Shown here: positions 43,592 through 53,618 of the stretch, piece by piece
How the letters are laid out: each line of letters begins with the position of its first letter
Numbering within the stretch: the stretch's first letter is position 1
Source: JBCCTX01 sp965263105
GTDB taxonomy: Bacteria; Bacteroidota; Bacteroidia; J057
Direction of reading: 5' to 3'
DNA: 64,000 bases
Assembly (NCBI GenBank): GCA_965263105.1
Contig: CBDHGL010000003.1
Span: 2,852,001-2,916,000, forward strand
Translations under genes and position numbers: made by a program
Notes under the pieces: generated by a model
What the model saw: the letters and a program-made list of their open reading frames with translations, nothing else
Databases searched by the model: none
Told to the model about the DNA's origin: nothing

Positions 43592-45961
43592 ATGAGAATA
43601 TCTACTTTCCTATTGGCATTGCTTTGGATACCTTTTGCTAATGCCCAGGACATTACCTTGAGTGGTTATATCAAAGACGCCAATAGTGGAGAAACCCTTA
43701 TCGGTGCCACAGTGGTCATAGACGAATTGAAAACCGGTACCAACTCGAATGCATATGGATTCTATTCGCTTTCCATTCCCCCCGGCTCCTACACTTTCAG
43801 AGTTTCCTATTTAGGGTATACGACCTTTGAGCAATCTCTAGAGCTTACAGGTGATCAGACCTTTGATTTTGAGCTGGAAGAAACAGTTGTAGAACTCGAA
43901 GAGGTCATCATCAGTTCAGAGGCAGCCGATAGAAATGTTACGAGCCTGGAAATGAGCGTCAATCAACTCAATATCCAAACGATTCGAAAAATGCCTTCTT
44001 TGCTTGGAGAGGTAGAAATTATACGGAGTATTCAATTGCTTCCTGGCGTGAGTACGGTAGGGGAAGGCGCTTCTGGATTCAATGTTCGCGGAGGGAGTAT
44101 TGATCAAAATTTAATTTTATTGGATGAGGCTCCTGTTTTCAATTCTGCCCACCTATTTGGCTTTTTTTCCGTTTTTAATCCAGATGCTGTCAAAGATGTA
44201 AAACTCTTCAAAGGGGGGATGCCTGCCCGCTATGGAGGAAGGCTTTCTTCTATATTGGACGTAAGGATGAAGGAAGGAAATAGCAGGCGCTTTGAGATGA
44301 ACGGAGGGATCGGGCTGATATTTAGCCGTTTGTCTATAGAAGCACCGATTATCAAGGACAAGGCCTCTTTCATCATTGCGGGAAGAAGATCCTACGCCGA
44401 CGTCCTGGCTCAGCCTTTTTTGAATGACGATTTTGAAGGCTCGGCCCTCAATTTTTATGACCTCACGGCCAAAGCCAATTACCAGATTAATGAAAAGAAT
44501 CAGGTATTTGTCTCGGGCTATTTTGGACGGGATAATTTCCGTTTTGGCGGAGTAGGGGGCTTTGAGTGGGGAAACCAAACGGGGACGATCCGTTGGAATC
44601 ACCTATTCAGTCAGAAGTTGTTTGCCAACCTGACGCTGTACTATAGCAACTACGACTACCAGATCAATTTTGAAGAGGAAGACGAGGCAGATCAAAACTC
44701 CTTTGATTGGCGGGCTGAGATTACCAATTATGGAATCAAACCTGAGTTTTCCCTCTTCATCAACCCCAGGAATATTATTCGATTCGGTGGACAAGCCATT
44801 GTCTATGAATTTGAACCCGGTAATGCTGTGGGCATCAGTGAGGGAGAAATCTCTGATATCTCCCTAGATGAAAAATATGCCATCGAAAGCAGTGTATTTA
44901 TTGAAAATGAACTGACTCCTTCCAGTCGTTTCTCTATAAATTATGGACTGAGGCTTTCCCATTTTAACTACACAGGGGATGGAACAGCCTATACCTATGG
45001 AGAGGCCCCGGCTGGGATTAGGCCCTCCGTAATTGGCGCGGAGAGCTTTGACCAATGGGAATCCATCGAGACCTATTTCAATTTCGAGCCCAGGTTATCA
45101 TTCAAATACCAACTCACCGAAAAGAGTTCATTGAAAGCCAGTTTTGCTCGTACGGCTCAATATATACACCTTATCTCCAATACGACTGCCTCGGTTCCTA
45201 TCGATGTCTGGACACCTAGCACCAATAATATAGCGCCTCAAACGGCAAATCAGGGAGCGGTAGGGTATTTTCGAAACTTCCAGGACAACGGCTATGAATT
45301 TTCTATAGAGGCCTATTATAAACGATTAGACAATGTCGTAGACTATATTGATGGAGCTGATTTGGTATTAAATGAGTTTTTGGAGGGGGAAATACTCCCG
45401 GGAGACGGAAGGGCCTACGGACTGGAGTTTTACCTGGAGAAGAAAAAGGGAAATGCCACTGGATGGATAAGCTACACCCTGTCTAGGTCGGAATTGCAGG
45501 TAGACGGGATCAATGAAGGGGAATGGTACCCTATACGATTTGATCAAACGCATAGCTTAAGTATTGTCGGCTTTTATCAATTGAATAAACGTTGGTCCTT
45601 TGGGGCCAATTTTGCCTTAAATTCAGGAACTCCGGTTACCTTTCCGACCTCGAGATTCGAACAACAGGGCTACATTATTCCTCACAATGCGGAAGAGGGC
45701 CGAAATAATGTACGACTTCCTGCCTACCATAGACTAGATCTTTCTGCCACTTTGGATGGGAAAGAGAAACCCAATAAGCGCTGGAAAGGCCAATGGGTTT
45801 TTTCCGTTTACAATGCCTATAACCGACGCAATCCCTTTTCCATTTTCTTTCGGCAACAAGAACAACGTGTTCCCCTTGGAAATCCCGTTACTACAGACGC
45901 GGTACGCTTATCTGTAATTGGCAGTTTTATTCCTTCAATTTCCTATAACTTTTCCTTTTAA
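43592..45961 (+). CDS. TonB-dependent outer-membrane receptor
   Basis: 789 aa. Signal peptide FLLALLWIPFANAQ, then a carboxypeptidase-regulatory-like domain (~20-100; LSGYIKDANSGETLIGATVV), the plug (~130-235; IQLLPGVSTVGEGASGFNVRGG, YGGRLSSILDV) and the barrel ending IPSISYNFSF. There is no STN domain, unlike the receptor at 34586, though the plugs are clearly related (GFNVRGGxIDQN, FNSxHLFGFFS(I/V)FNPD). The next gene, 13 bp downstream, is a DUF4249 protein, so the pair repeats on a small scale the TonB/DUF4249 arrangement of the minus-strand locus. Ligand unknown; there is no SusD gene. Confidence 0.92.
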   Translation: MRISTFLLALLWIPFANAQDITLSGYIKDANSGETLIGATVVIDELKTGTNSNAYGFYSLSIPPGSYTFRVSYLGYTTFEQSLELTGDQTFDFELEETVVELEEVIISSEAADRNVTSLEMSVNQLNIQTIRKMPSLLGEVEIIRSIQLLPGVSTVGEGASGFNVRGGSIDQNLILLDEAPVFNSAHLFGFFSVFNPDAVKDVKLFKGGMPARYGGRLSSILDVRMKEGNSRRFEMNGGIGLIFSRLSIEAPIIKDKASFIIAGRRSYADVLAQPFLNDDFEGSALNFYDLTAKANYQINEKNQVFVSGYFGRDNFRFGGVGGFEWGNQTGTIRWNHLFSQKLFANLTLYYSNYDYQINFEEEDEADQNSFDWRAEITNYGIKPEFSLFINPRNIIRFGGQAIVYEFEPGNAVGISEGEISDISLDEKYAIESSVFIENELTPSSRFSINYGLRLSHFNYTGDGTAYTYGEAPAGIRPSVIGAESFDQWESIETYFNFEPRLSFKYQLTEKSSLKASFARTAQYIHLISNTTASVPIDVWTPSTNNIAPQTANQGAVGYFRNFQDNGYEFSIEAYYKRLDNVVDYIDGADLVLNEFLEGEILPGDGRAYGLEFYLEKKKGNATGWISYTLSRSELQVDGINEGEWYPIRFDQTHSLSIVGFYQLNKRWSFGANFALNSGTPVTFPTSRFEQQGYIIPHNAEEGRNNVRLPAYHRLDLSATLDGKEKPNKRWKGQWVFSVYNAYNRRNPFSIFFRQQEQRVPLGNPVTTDAVRLSVIGSFIPSISYNFSF

Positions 45962-45974
45962 GACCTGAAAAGAG

Positions 45975-46883
45975 ATGAGAATACCTACCCTATATTTACT
46001 GCAGTTAGTGGTTTTTGCCCTTTTCATTTCCTCTTGTGAGGATGTAATCGATGTGGATTTGGCTGATGCCGAGGCAGAATTAGTCGTGGATGCCTGGTTG
46101 AATGACCAGTCCCTTCCCCAAGAAATAAAACTCACCCTTTCTCAACCTTATTTTGATAGCCGCTTGGCTTCAGGCGTAGAGAACGCTACCGTCTCCGTAA
46201 ATAGTTCTAATGGAGGCAATTGGGAGTTCATTCATCAAGAGGAAGGCCGATATGTTTGGACCCCTTCAATGGGAGAAGTATTGGGTTCCTTACAAGACAG
46301 CTTTTTTCTCAATATAAGCTGGGAAGGAAAAAATTACAGCTCTAGTTCGGTTATCAATCGGGTTCCGCCTATAGACTCAATCGTTACGGAGTTCCGGGAA
46401 GATGAGATTTTTGGCCCAGATGGTATCTATGCGCAATTTTTTTCCAGAGATCCTCTTGGTGTAGGGGATACCTATTGGATAAAGACCTACAAGAATGGAG
46501 AGTTCCTCAATAAACCTTCAGAGCTCAACATTGCTTATGATGCGGGGTTTGATCCAGGTTCGAGAATAGATGGGCTTATCTTTATTCCCCCTATAAGAGA
46601 ATTTGTAAATCGAGTTCCTGACGAAGACAATCCGGAGGACGATATCATGATTCCTCCCTATGATCCCGGGGACCGCATCAGGGTGGAGATTCACTCCATA
46701 AACCTGGGGGTATTCCGCTTCCTGGAAACGGCTCGTGATCAAATGCGAAATGGGGAAAACACCATTTTTGCCATTCCCTTATCCAATACACGAGGAAATG
46801 TGGTAGAGACTTCTACGGGTACCTTAGCCTTAGGCGTGTTCTGCGTTTCAGCTGTAAGTAGCTTGGAGGTTGTGGTGCCTTAG
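45975..46883 (+). CDS. DUF4249 lipoprotein
   Basis: 302 aa. Lipobox ISSC at about 14-17, then the family opening EDVIDVDLADAEAELVVDAWLNDQ. Strands TYWIKTYKNGEFLNKP and IRVEIHSINLGVFRFLETARDQM follow, and the C-terminus is TGTLALGVFCVSAVSSLEVVV. It lacks the CxCxxC tail seen in the three DUF4249 proteins at 31400-34569 and is ~45-50 residues shorter. It is cotranscribed with the TonB receptor 13 bp upstream and probably serves as its outer-membrane accessory. The stop is 18 bp from the convergent T9SS gene stop, with only a weak GGGA/TCCC hairpin between them. Confidence 0.85.
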   Translation: MRIPTLYLLQLVVFALFISSCEDVIDVDLADAEAELVVDAWLNDQSLPQEIKLTLSQPYFDSRLASGVENATVSVNSSNGGNWEFIHQEEGRYVWTPSMGEVLGSLQDSFFLNISWEGKNYSSSSVINRVPPIDSIVTEFREDEIFGPDGIYAQFFSRDPLGVGDTYWIKTYKNGEFLNKPSELNIAYDAGFDPGSRIDGLIFIPPIREFVNRVPDEDNPEDDIMIPPYDPGDRIRVEIHSINLGVFRFLETARDQMRNGENTIFAIPLSNTRGNVVETSTGTLALGVFCVSAVSSLEVVVP

Positions 46884-46901
46884 CGGGATATTTCCCCTAT
46901 T

Positions 46902-49826
46902 TTATTGCTTCAGTACCAGGCGCTCTGTTTGCTCTTGAATCCCATTCTTTACCGATAGGGTGTATATACCCTCACTCAAATCTGGAAGAAATAAGGTTAG
47001 TTCAAAGCGCTGCTTCTCTTTTTTTATCGTTTTTCCATATACCTCTTTCCCCAAGGTATCGTGAATGAATAACTCAAAGTTGCCCTGGAGATCGTTGTCC
47101 ATCCGGATTTCAATTTGATTCCGGGTAGGATTGGGGGAAAGGGAAAAAAGTTCTGAAGAATTTGCCTGAATGTCTTCCTCTTGGAGAGAAAACTTCTGTG
47201 CAGAGACTCCTGCCGAAGAAATGGGATTAGGACAGCCCATAACCTGTACTTCGGCTAAAGAAAGGTGGTTTCTATCCCTTAGTTGTATTCTCACATACCT
47301 GGCTGCAAATTTATCCATTTGAACCGTATTCCAGGGCTGAGGTTCATTTTCAACAAAGACACTTTTTACATCATTCTTAGCCAAATTCGTATTTAGGTCA
47401 TCACTCGTAAAAGGAGTCGGAGAAGCCATGATATAGGCATTTCTCAATCGCTCTTGACAACAATCTGTCCGCCCCATATAATTGATATGGTCAATCTCAT
47501 AAACTTCCCCCAAATCTACTTCCCACCAGGAATGCGTATTCTGATAGGTTTCTGAGTAAAAGCCGTTATTCCAGGTTTGTCCAATTCCTGCTGGATCTCC
47601 ATCTACGGCAAAGGTAGCATAGCCAAATTGGTATCTGCTGGACCTATCGGTTAATTCATACAAGGCTAGGTTTTCAAGTTCTGGACAGAGTATGGCTTGT
47701 TCAAGAATACACAACTCACTTTCCGCTGGGCCATTGCCGAGAGGGCTGTAAAGGGGATCCTCGGTAATTATAATTTTGTCTATGGCAACACCATCCTCTC
47801 TCACCCATACATTTAGGGTATAGGTCCCGGGTTCATCTAGTTGCACTGCCAACCGTGATCCTAGGATGCCTCCTTTCCAGACCCACGTATTGGGAACCGT
47901 AGCAGAGAATCCATAGCCTCCCAGGGACTCCGGGTTATTGTTAATGCCTATATGAATAGAATTATTCTCCTGGGTATTTCCTCGCAATCTCGCCCAAACA
48001 TAATAGGTCCCTGCTTGAGGGATTCCAAACTGGTAGTCTAGTCGCGCTCCGTGGGTACGATCCCTTGCGGAAAATCCGGTACCTGAAGCTTGCATGGCAA
48101 AACCCCCACTAGCATCAGGCATGGTTTGGTAGTCCCAACCTGTATTAGCCCCTTCTTCCCAGCCAGGGAGGTCATTCTGGTAATGTTCTGCCTCAATGAC
48201 CACTCTTCCTAGCGTTTCATCAAAGCAAAATCCATCCTGGTAACTTTTTTGAGCCCCATAAGCTAGCTTTCCATTTACCTGTACATTGTCAAAAACTGAA
48301 TTCAGCGTTTGAGTATTGTCGTGGCTATTGGCAGCTAATCCTACCCATATCTTTTGATTCATAGGAATAGTGATTTCGTCCACATAATCCCATGAATGGC
48401 CATTTGAAGAGGTATAAGCAGAAAAGGTGTTTCCTATCCGTGAGAGCTTGACCCATGCTGGTGGGCTTACAGATCCCACGATTTGGTTTTGATTGAAAGA
48501 AGCACCAGAAGTTTCTTCTCGATATTGAAGGCTTTGGGTTCCACTGGCATTGATCCCGAAGAAGGCATGCTTCGAATTAGGGTTGAGCGTATTTCTCATC
48601 ATAATGCCCGCTTTTGCTAGGTCATGTGGCTGCGATAAATGAGTGAGCCTGGCGATAATTTCTCCATCCCCCTCCAATTCCTTATGCAGAAAATGGAAGG
48701 CATCTGAATTACCCCATATGTCTCCTCCAGAACCGCGAACGGAATAGCTTTGGGCATCCATACAGGCTTCTCCGGCAATACCTGTATTCCCAATATCTGC
48801 AGACTTCCAGTCCCCAGATAGGGAACATGTGGGCAGCTCCCCCTTGGGTTTGACAAAGTCGAAGGCAGCCCTCCTTTGGGCAGGATCTGTAATCCTTCCC
48901 CCCAATACCAGGGCGCGGGCAGTCCCCAGGTATTTTTCCATGACTTCTTTGACAGGGAAGCCATACTTATTGTAGCCACGGGCAAAATTACTCTGACCAG
49001 TCTCGGCAGCCTGAAATCTATACAGTCCCCATCTCAATTCTGGCGCATCGTCATTCACAAACATGGTGGGGCCAATAATTTCTCCAACAGGCTCCATATC
49101 TAGGCTATATTCTTCAGGATTTTCTTCATGTGGGTTGAAGCGCCATACACGAATAAAGCCATTCATGGTAGGACTCAAATGGCATTCTAGTACAATGTCA
49201 GTCCATTTGTATTCCTGGACGTCGCGTTCTATCAATTGAATGACGCGGTTGGGGATAGCCGTCTGTCCAGTCATATCGGTTGGCGCACTTAAGCCCCTCA
49301 ATTGTAATTCTCTTTGTTCCGTAGTAGAAATCAGGACAGCCGGACTTCCAGGTACCCCTTGGGTTTGACTGCGAATTTGAAGGACAGCTCCTTGATGGGG
49401 ATCAAAGGAGGTATATAGTTCGCTCCATCCCAACCAAAGAGTAGTACCAGGATCTAATTTCCACAAGTCTCTGAATTCCTCGTTCTTTCCATTTTTATAC
49501 TTATGGAATAACTCCGTTCTTTTATTGTATTGATTGGCCCCAGGGTAAATCCTCCCACAGTCCAGGTATTGTCTACAGGAAGCTGTACCTAAATTTCTTA
49601 CGTACTCATAGCGCTGAGGGAGGGAACTGGCTCCTTCGTTTTCTAATTCATTTACTGGGCGGAAATAGGCGTCAAATTGAACAGAATCTGTCCAGTCTAT
49701 CTCAATTTGCTTGACTACGTTGTTGATTTGTGCCAATAGGGGAAAACTTTGGCCGAAGAAAATGGTCAAGAAAAGAAGGGGCTTATAATTCTGCTTAAGC
49801 ACATTCATAAGGAAACAAAGTTTCAT
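46902..49826 (-). CDS. T9SS multi-domain protein: polysaccharide-lyase-like, DUF1349-like, CBM6-like, F5/8C
   Basis: 974 aa from ATG 49826; the frame is open 25 codons higher and a second ATG lies at 49808. A signal segment (KPLLFLTIFFGQSFPLLAQ) is followed by an N-terminal domain (~40-320) whose strands WLGWSELYTSF, WTDIVLECHLSP, GFIRVWRFN and LRWGLYRF match the concanavalin-like heparin-lyase-type PF14099 fold. Next come a DUF1349-like domain (~350-520; KAGIMMRNTL), a CBM6-like module (~535-690; VVIEAEHYQ, IDKIIIT), an F5/8 discoidin-like domain (~710-870; WWEVDLGEVYEIDHI) and a T9SS sorting domain (LSPNPTRN to the end). It is predicted to bind and perhaps cleave a uronate-containing glycan outside the cell. 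Catalytic residues are not certain. It is divergent from the BNR/TRAP genes. Confidence 0.8.
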   Translation of the reverse strand: MKLCFLMNVLKQNYKPLLFLTIFFGQSFPLLAQINNVVKQIEIDWTDSVQFDAYFRPVNELENEGASSLPQRYEYVRNLGTASCRQYLDCGRIYPGANQYNKRTELFHKYKNGKNEEFRDLWKLDPGTTLWLGWSELYTSFDPHQGAVLQIRSQTQGVPGSPAVLISTTEQRELQLRGLSAPTDMTGQTAIPNRVIQLIERDVQEYKWTDIVLECHLSPTMNGFIRVWRFNPHEENPEEYSLDMEPVGEIIGPTMFVNDDAPELRWGLYRFQAAETGQSNFARGYNKYGFPVKEVMEKYLGTARALVLGGRITDPAQRRAAFDFVKPKGELPTCSLSGDWKSADIGNTGIAGEACMDAQSYSVRGSGGDIWGNSDAFHFLHKELEGDGEIIARLTHLSQPHDLAKAGIMMRNTLNPNSKHAFFGINASGTQSLQYREETSGASFNQNQIVGSVSPPAWVKLSRIGNTFSAYTSSNGHSWDYVDEITIPMNQKIWVGLAANSHDNTQTLNSVFDNVQVNGKLAYGAQKSYQDGFCFDETLGRVVIEAEHYQNDLPGWEEGANTGWDYQTMPDASGGFAMQASGTGFSARDRTHGARLDYQFGIPQAGTYYVWARLRGNTQENNSIHIGINNNPESLGGYGFSATVPNTWVWKGGILGSRLAVQLDEPGTYTLNVWVREDGVAIDKIIITEDPLYSPLGNGPAESELCILEQAILCPELENLALYELTDRSSRYQFGYATFAVDGDPAGIGQTWNNGFYSETYQNTHSWWEVDLGEVYEIDHINYMGRTDCCQERLRNAYIMASPTPFTSDDLNTNLAKNDVKSVFVENEPQPWNTVQMDKFAARYVRIQLRDRNHLSLAEVQVMGCPNPISSAGVSAQKFSLQEEDIQANSSELFSLSPNPTRNQIEIRMDNDLQGNFELFIHDTLGKEVYGKTIKKEKQRFELTLFLPDLSEGIYTLSVKNGIQEQTERLVLKQ

Positions 49827-49914
49827 TCTATAGGTCCTTCTTTGTTTAGGTTGATGGGGGTTGAGGCTAATTACTAAAATTGAAGCACCTGAAATAATCA
49901 CAAATACAAATATG

Positions 49915-49946
49915 CAACATAATAAATATTCAACCTAATAAATTTG
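49915..49946 (+). repeat. Two tandem 16-bp A+T-rich repeats
   Basis: CAACATAATAAATATT is followed directly by CAACCTAATAAATTTG (13 of 16 positions the same). They sit in the 307-bp gap between the divergent lyase-like and BNR genes. The second copy contains TAAATTTG, which fits the Bacteroidota -7 element TAnnTTTG, but no good -33 element is in place. Confidence 0.35.
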
Positions 49947-49991
49947 CTATAAATACTTCACGTGTTGTAACAGGTTTTTGTATTTAACGAA

Positions 49992-50017
49992 AAGTAAAGT
50001 TTGAATATTCTTTACTT
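49992..50017. promoter_or_regulatory. 8-bp perfect inverted repeat, possible operator
   Basis: AAGTAAAG and CTTTACTT flank a 10-bp A+T-rich spacer in the divergent promoter region between the lyase-like and BNR/TRAP genes. Size and spacing suit a dimeric regulator. No regulator gene is near. Nothing else distinct is seen between 49827 and 50133. Confidence 0.3.
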
Positions 50018-50133
50018 ACCTGATTTTTTGATTGTCCCAGAATATGGAATTCTCATTCTAACTATTATGATGGCATCTAAAGATTGTTTAGCTTGAGGAT
50101 AAGAATTTCCCACCGAATAAAATCCCAAATACT

Positions 50134-52035
50134 ATGAGCAGAGGCATACCCCGCCCCTACAAGATTTTTATGGATGGCTTTTTGGCCTCCTTTGCTGACA
50201 AGCCTACAGAGGTAAAAGCCGATTGGAGGCTATTAGAAAATGGAAACATAATTCATGAGGAGAATCACTATGTTGATGAACCCTTCATTGTAAAAGCCGA
50301 TGATGGAGCCTGGGTTTGCGGTCTGAGCATAGGAGATTGGCAAGAAGCTGACCGGAGTCAGCGGACCGCCGTAAGAAGAAGTTTTGATCAGGGAAAAACC
50401 TGGTCAGATCCGGTAGATATTGAGCCAGCAGATGGACCAGAAGGCTCAAAGGCCGTGTTATTGAAGGCTCCTGGAGGGCGAATCTATGCTTTTTATATTT
50501 ACAATACCACCGATATACGAGAAGTACCGGGTGACAATCCTCCCTATGAAAGTGGAGTTTGCAGTCGGGTGGATTCCCTTGGTGATTTTGTTTTCAAATA
50601 CAGTGATGACCACGGAGGGAGTTGGTCTGAGAAGCGCTTTATAATTCCCATGAGGGAATTTGAGATTGATCGGGAGAATCCTTTGGATGGAGCAGTGAAG
50701 TTTGGGATGAATTCTGCCATTCCTATGGTATTAGGAGGCAGTGCTTATGTTCCCTTCACCAAGGTGGGAAGCTTTGGAGAAGGCCTTTTCTCCCGGTCTG
50801 AGGGCGTGTTATTCAAAAGTGATAACCTATTATCCGAAACTGATCCTGAGAAGATTCGCTGGGAGACTCTTCCAAATGGGCAGCAAGGGCTTAGGCCTTT
50901 ACCTGGAGAGGGAGCGATTGCAGAAGAGCACAGCTTCGCGCCCTTAAGTGATGGGGGAATTCACTGTGTGTACCGCACGATAGCGGGCTGGCCCCTAGTT
51001 TCCTATAGCCGGGATGAAGGGTACACCTGGACAGCCCCTCAATACATGCGCTATGCAGATGGGCGCAGGGTAAAATGTCCCAGAGCCGCCAATTTTGCCT
51101 GGCGCTGCCAAAATGGGAAATACCTCTATTGGTATCACAACCACGGGGGCAAGGATTTTTTGAAACGGATTGAGCGCAATAGCCACTATTCCTTTGAAGA
51201 CAGAAATCCCGTTTGGTTGCTAGGAGGAATTGAAATAGATGGGCCAGATGGCAAAGAAATTAAGTGGTCTCAGCCGGAAATCATCCTGTATACGGATGAT
51301 CCCATTGTCCGTATCAGCTACCCCGATCTGTTGGAGGACGGGGGAGAATACTACGTAACAGAGACCAACAAAGACATTGGGAGAATCCATAAATTGGATA
51401 AACAACTTATTGAAGGCTTGTGGGAACAATTTGAAAAAAAGGGGATTTGCCAAGAGGGGCTGGTTTTAGCCCTTAGCGATCCTCAGGAAGAAGAAGTCCC
51501 CGCTCCTTGGTTGCCGGATTTCTCAGTATTAGACGAGACCTACGCGGACTATCGGAGCAAGCATACCCGTCAGGGCTTTTCATTGGATTTTTGGATAAAG
51601 TGGGAAAATTTAGCTCCTCATCAGACTATAGTAGAAAACATGACCCCCGATGGTCGGGGTTTTCAAGTTCATACCGTAGAGGGAGGAAGCCTTGAAATAG
51701 TTCTTCGAGACGATATGACGGAAAATCGCTGGCGAATGGAGAAGGGAGTACTTGAGATAGGAAAATGGCATCATTTAGGGATTGTGGTAGACGCCGGTCC
51801 TCATATTATTAGCTTTGTTGTTGACGGAAAGGTGTTGGATGGAGGAGATGAGCGTCAATTTGGTTGGGGGCGCTTTAGTCCGCATCTGCAGAGCCCGAAG
51901 GGAGATGATTCCATCCGAATAGCTTCCTCTATACAAGGAGAGATGAAAGTCTTCAGGCTCTATGAAAGGGCATTAACCCATACGGAGCTAATAGGAAATT
52001 GGCGGACAGAAACTGATGGGATTCTTATCAGCTAA
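50134..52035 (+). CDS. BNR/sialidase-like protein with C-terminal LamG-type domain
   Basis: 633 aa with no signal peptide (starts MSRGIPRPYKIFMDG). Three Asp-box (SxDxGxTW) motifs mark the six-bladed sialidase propeller: SFDQGKTW at 83-90, SDDHGGSW at 157-164 and SRDEGYTW at 292-299. The last ~140 residues (SLDFWIKWENL, IGKWHHLGIVVDAGPHIISFVVDGKVLD, MKVFRLYERALT) form a LamG/concanavalin-like domain. I cannot identify the full Arg triad and Tyr/Glu pair of a true sialidase, so activity on sialic acid is not shown. The lack of an export signal is odd for a glycosidase. The TRAP transporter genes follow on the same strand, the first 53 bp downstream, which suggests a link with uptake of a carboxylated sugar. 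Confidence 0.78.
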   Translation: MSRGIPRPYKIFMDGFLASFADKPTEVKADWRLLENGNIIHEENHYVDEPFIVKADDGAWVCGLSIGDWQEADRSQRTAVRRSFDQGKTWSDPVDIEPADGPEGSKAVLLKAPGGRIYAFYIYNTTDIREVPGDNPPYESGVCSRVDSLGDFVFKYSDDHGGSWSEKRFIIPMREFEIDRENPLDGAVKFGMNSAIPMVLGGSAYVPFTKVGSFGEGLFSRSEGVLFKSDNLLSETDPEKIRWETLPNGQQGLRPLPGEGAIAEEHSFAPLSDGGIHCVYRTIAGWPLVSYSRDEGYTWTAPQYMRYADGRRVKCPRAANFAWRCQNGKYLYWYHNHGGKDFLKRIERNSHYSFEDRNPVWLLGGIEIDGPDGKEIKWSQPEIILYTDDPIVRISYPDLLEDGGEYYVTETNKDIGRIHKLDKQLIEGLWEQFEKKGICQEGLVLALSDPQEEEVPAPWLPDFSVLDETYADYRSKHTRQGFSLDFWIKWENLAPHQTIVENMTPDGRGFQVHTVEGGSLEIVLRDDMTENRWRMEKGVLEIGKWHHLGIVVDAGPHIISFVVDGKVLDGGDERQFGWGRFSPHLQSPKGDDSIRIASSIQGEMKVFRLYERALTHTELIGNWRTETDGILIS

Positions 52036-52088
52036 ATTTGTCCTTTAAAGGATTATTCTTATCCGTATATAAGATTACAAATAAAGCA

Positions 52089-53117
52089 ATGATGAACCTT
52101 TCAGCTGGCTGGAAAACCTTTTGGGTTCTAATGATCTGCGCTTCCATTTCTGCAGGGCTTTATGTGATGAGCCGTTTACAGGTTTCTAATGAGATTATTG
52201 TTTTACACGGTGCTTCTCAATTTGATGACAATCATGCTTATACCAAGGCGCTGAAACGTTTTTCGGAATTGGTGAATGAATATTATTCAGGCCCGGAGAG
52301 GTTGGAGTTTGTTTTGCATAAAAACAGTGAACTGGGAACCGAAAAAGAGTATTTCAGCTATATGAATATAGGCGCTGTGGTTGATTTTGCCATTACCTCT
52401 CCCTCTCATGGCTCTACCTTCTCCCGTATGATCACCATCATGGATGTTCCCTTTCTGTTTAAGGATACGGAACACTATTTGGCTGCAATGGAGTCAGATA
52501 TCTTTGTACCGATAGAAGAGAAACTCTACGAACGTGCAGATGTTCTTATGTTGGGATATGGGGGAGGGGAAAAACGCCATATTTTTGGGCGGAGACCTGT
52601 ACGTAACTTCCAGGAGTTGCAAGGCTTTGATATGCGGGTAATGGGTTCTCCCATTCAATCGCATATATTCGCAGCCATTGGTGCTACTCCTACGGTGATT
52701 GCTGGAAATGAGGTATACAATGCCATACAAACCGGGGTCATCTCTGGAGCAGAAAACTCCGCCTCAGCTATCCAATATTTCAAATGGTATGAGGTAGCCT
52801 CCGATGTCTCCCTCACTGCCGTTTCTATTATTGTGAGGCCGCTTTTATTTAGTGGAAAACGGTTCCGAACCTTGCCTGAAGACCTTCAAAAGGCTATTCG
52901 AAAGGCTGGTCGAGAAGCCATGGTATATGAAAGAAACCTGGAAATCGAAACAGATGGCCCCCTAATGGAGCAGTTGGCTTCCGAAGGAAAAGTTACCTTG
53001 CACCCCTTTGCCAACCGCGATACCTTGCTTCAATTGGCAGAGCCTGTGAAGGCAGCCTATGCAAAAGAGGTAGGAGCTTTCGATATTTTACAGGCGATTA
53101 ATGAACTTAAGGAATAG
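52089..53117 (+). CDS. dctP: TRAP transporter substrate-binding protein (DctP family)
   Basis: 342 aa from ATG 52089; the frame is open from a TTG at 52038, but MMNLSAGWKTFWVLMICASIS is the first good N-terminal hydrophobic signal. The protein is periplasmic and either membrane-anchored or released. The family pattern is clear: IIVLHGASQFDDNHAYTKAL, then LGTEKEYFSYMNIGAVVDFAI, MDVPFLF, and FDMRVMGSP, whose Arg normally grips the substrate carboxylate. VISGAENSASAIQYFKWYE is also typical. Substrates of the family are organic acids, including sialic and uronic acids. The BNR-like gene upstream makes a sugar acid likely, but that is inference. Its DctQ and DctM partners follow. Confidence 0.9.
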   Translation: MMNLSAGWKTFWVLMICASISAGLYVMSRLQVSNEIIVLHGASQFDDNHAYTKALKRFSELVNEYYSGPERLEFVLHKNSELGTEKEYFSYMNIGAVVDFAITSPSHGSTFSRMITIMDVPFLFKDTEHYLAAMESDIFVPIEEKLYERADVLMLGYGGGEKRHIFGRRPVRNFQELQGFDMRVMGSPIQSHIFAAIGATPTVIAGNEVYNAIQTGVISGAENSASAIQYFKWYEVASDVSLTAVSIIVRPLLFSGKRFRTLPEDLQKAIRKAGREAMVYERNLEIETDGPLMEQLASEGKVTLHPFANRDTLLQLAEPVKAAYAKEVGAFDILQAINELKE

Positions 53118-53138
53118 GCCATACGCACTCAAGAACCC

Positions 53139-53618
53139 ATGCAAAAGCTAATTGATCAATACTTCAAGGTTTTACAACACCTACTTACAGGACTGCTGGT
53201 ACTCCTCCTAATCCCTGTTTTTTTGCAGGTCTTTTCTCGTTTTATCCCTATTATTCCCAGGTACCTATGGACAGAAGAACTGGCTCGATTTGCCTTTGTC
53301 TGGATTATTTTGCTAGGCTCTAGTATAGCCGTTCGGGACCAATCGCATTTTCACGTGGATGTCTTACCTCGTTTTTCTTCATCTATTGAGCATATACTTC
53401 GTTTACTTTTGCTGGGCGTCATGTTGTTATTGGCCTTTGTATTTGCCATAGGAGGATACCAGTTTGCTCATTTTGGTTCCACACAGCACTCTGAGATAGC
53501 AGGCTTACCTATGTGGACCATTTACCTGGCCTGGCCTATCGCAGGCTTTAGTTGGATACTCTTTCTGACTGAGCAGGTATATCATCATTTTCTTCGCAAC
53601 CAAAAAACAAATCTATGA
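53139..53618 (+). CDS. dctQ: TRAP transporter small permease (DctQ family)
   Basis: 159 aa, four transmembrane helices (LLTGLLVLLLIPVFLQVF, FAFVWIILLGSSIAV, LLLLGVMLLLAFVFAIGGY, WTIYLAWPIAGFSWILFL). The segment WTEELARFAFVWIILLGSSI is the family signature. It is the small membrane subunit that joins the periplasmic DctP to the large permease. It starts 21 bp after dctP and its stop overlaps the dctM start by 4 bp (ATGA), so translation is coupled. Confidence 0.92.
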   Translation: MQKLIDQYFKVLQHLLTGLLVLLLIPVFLQVFSRFIPIIPRYLWTEELARFAFVWIILLGSSIAVRDQSHFHVDVLPRFSSSIEHILRLLLLGVMLLLAFVFAIGGYQFAHFGSTQHSEIAGLPMWTIYLAWPIAGFSWILFLTEQVYHHFLRNQKTNL

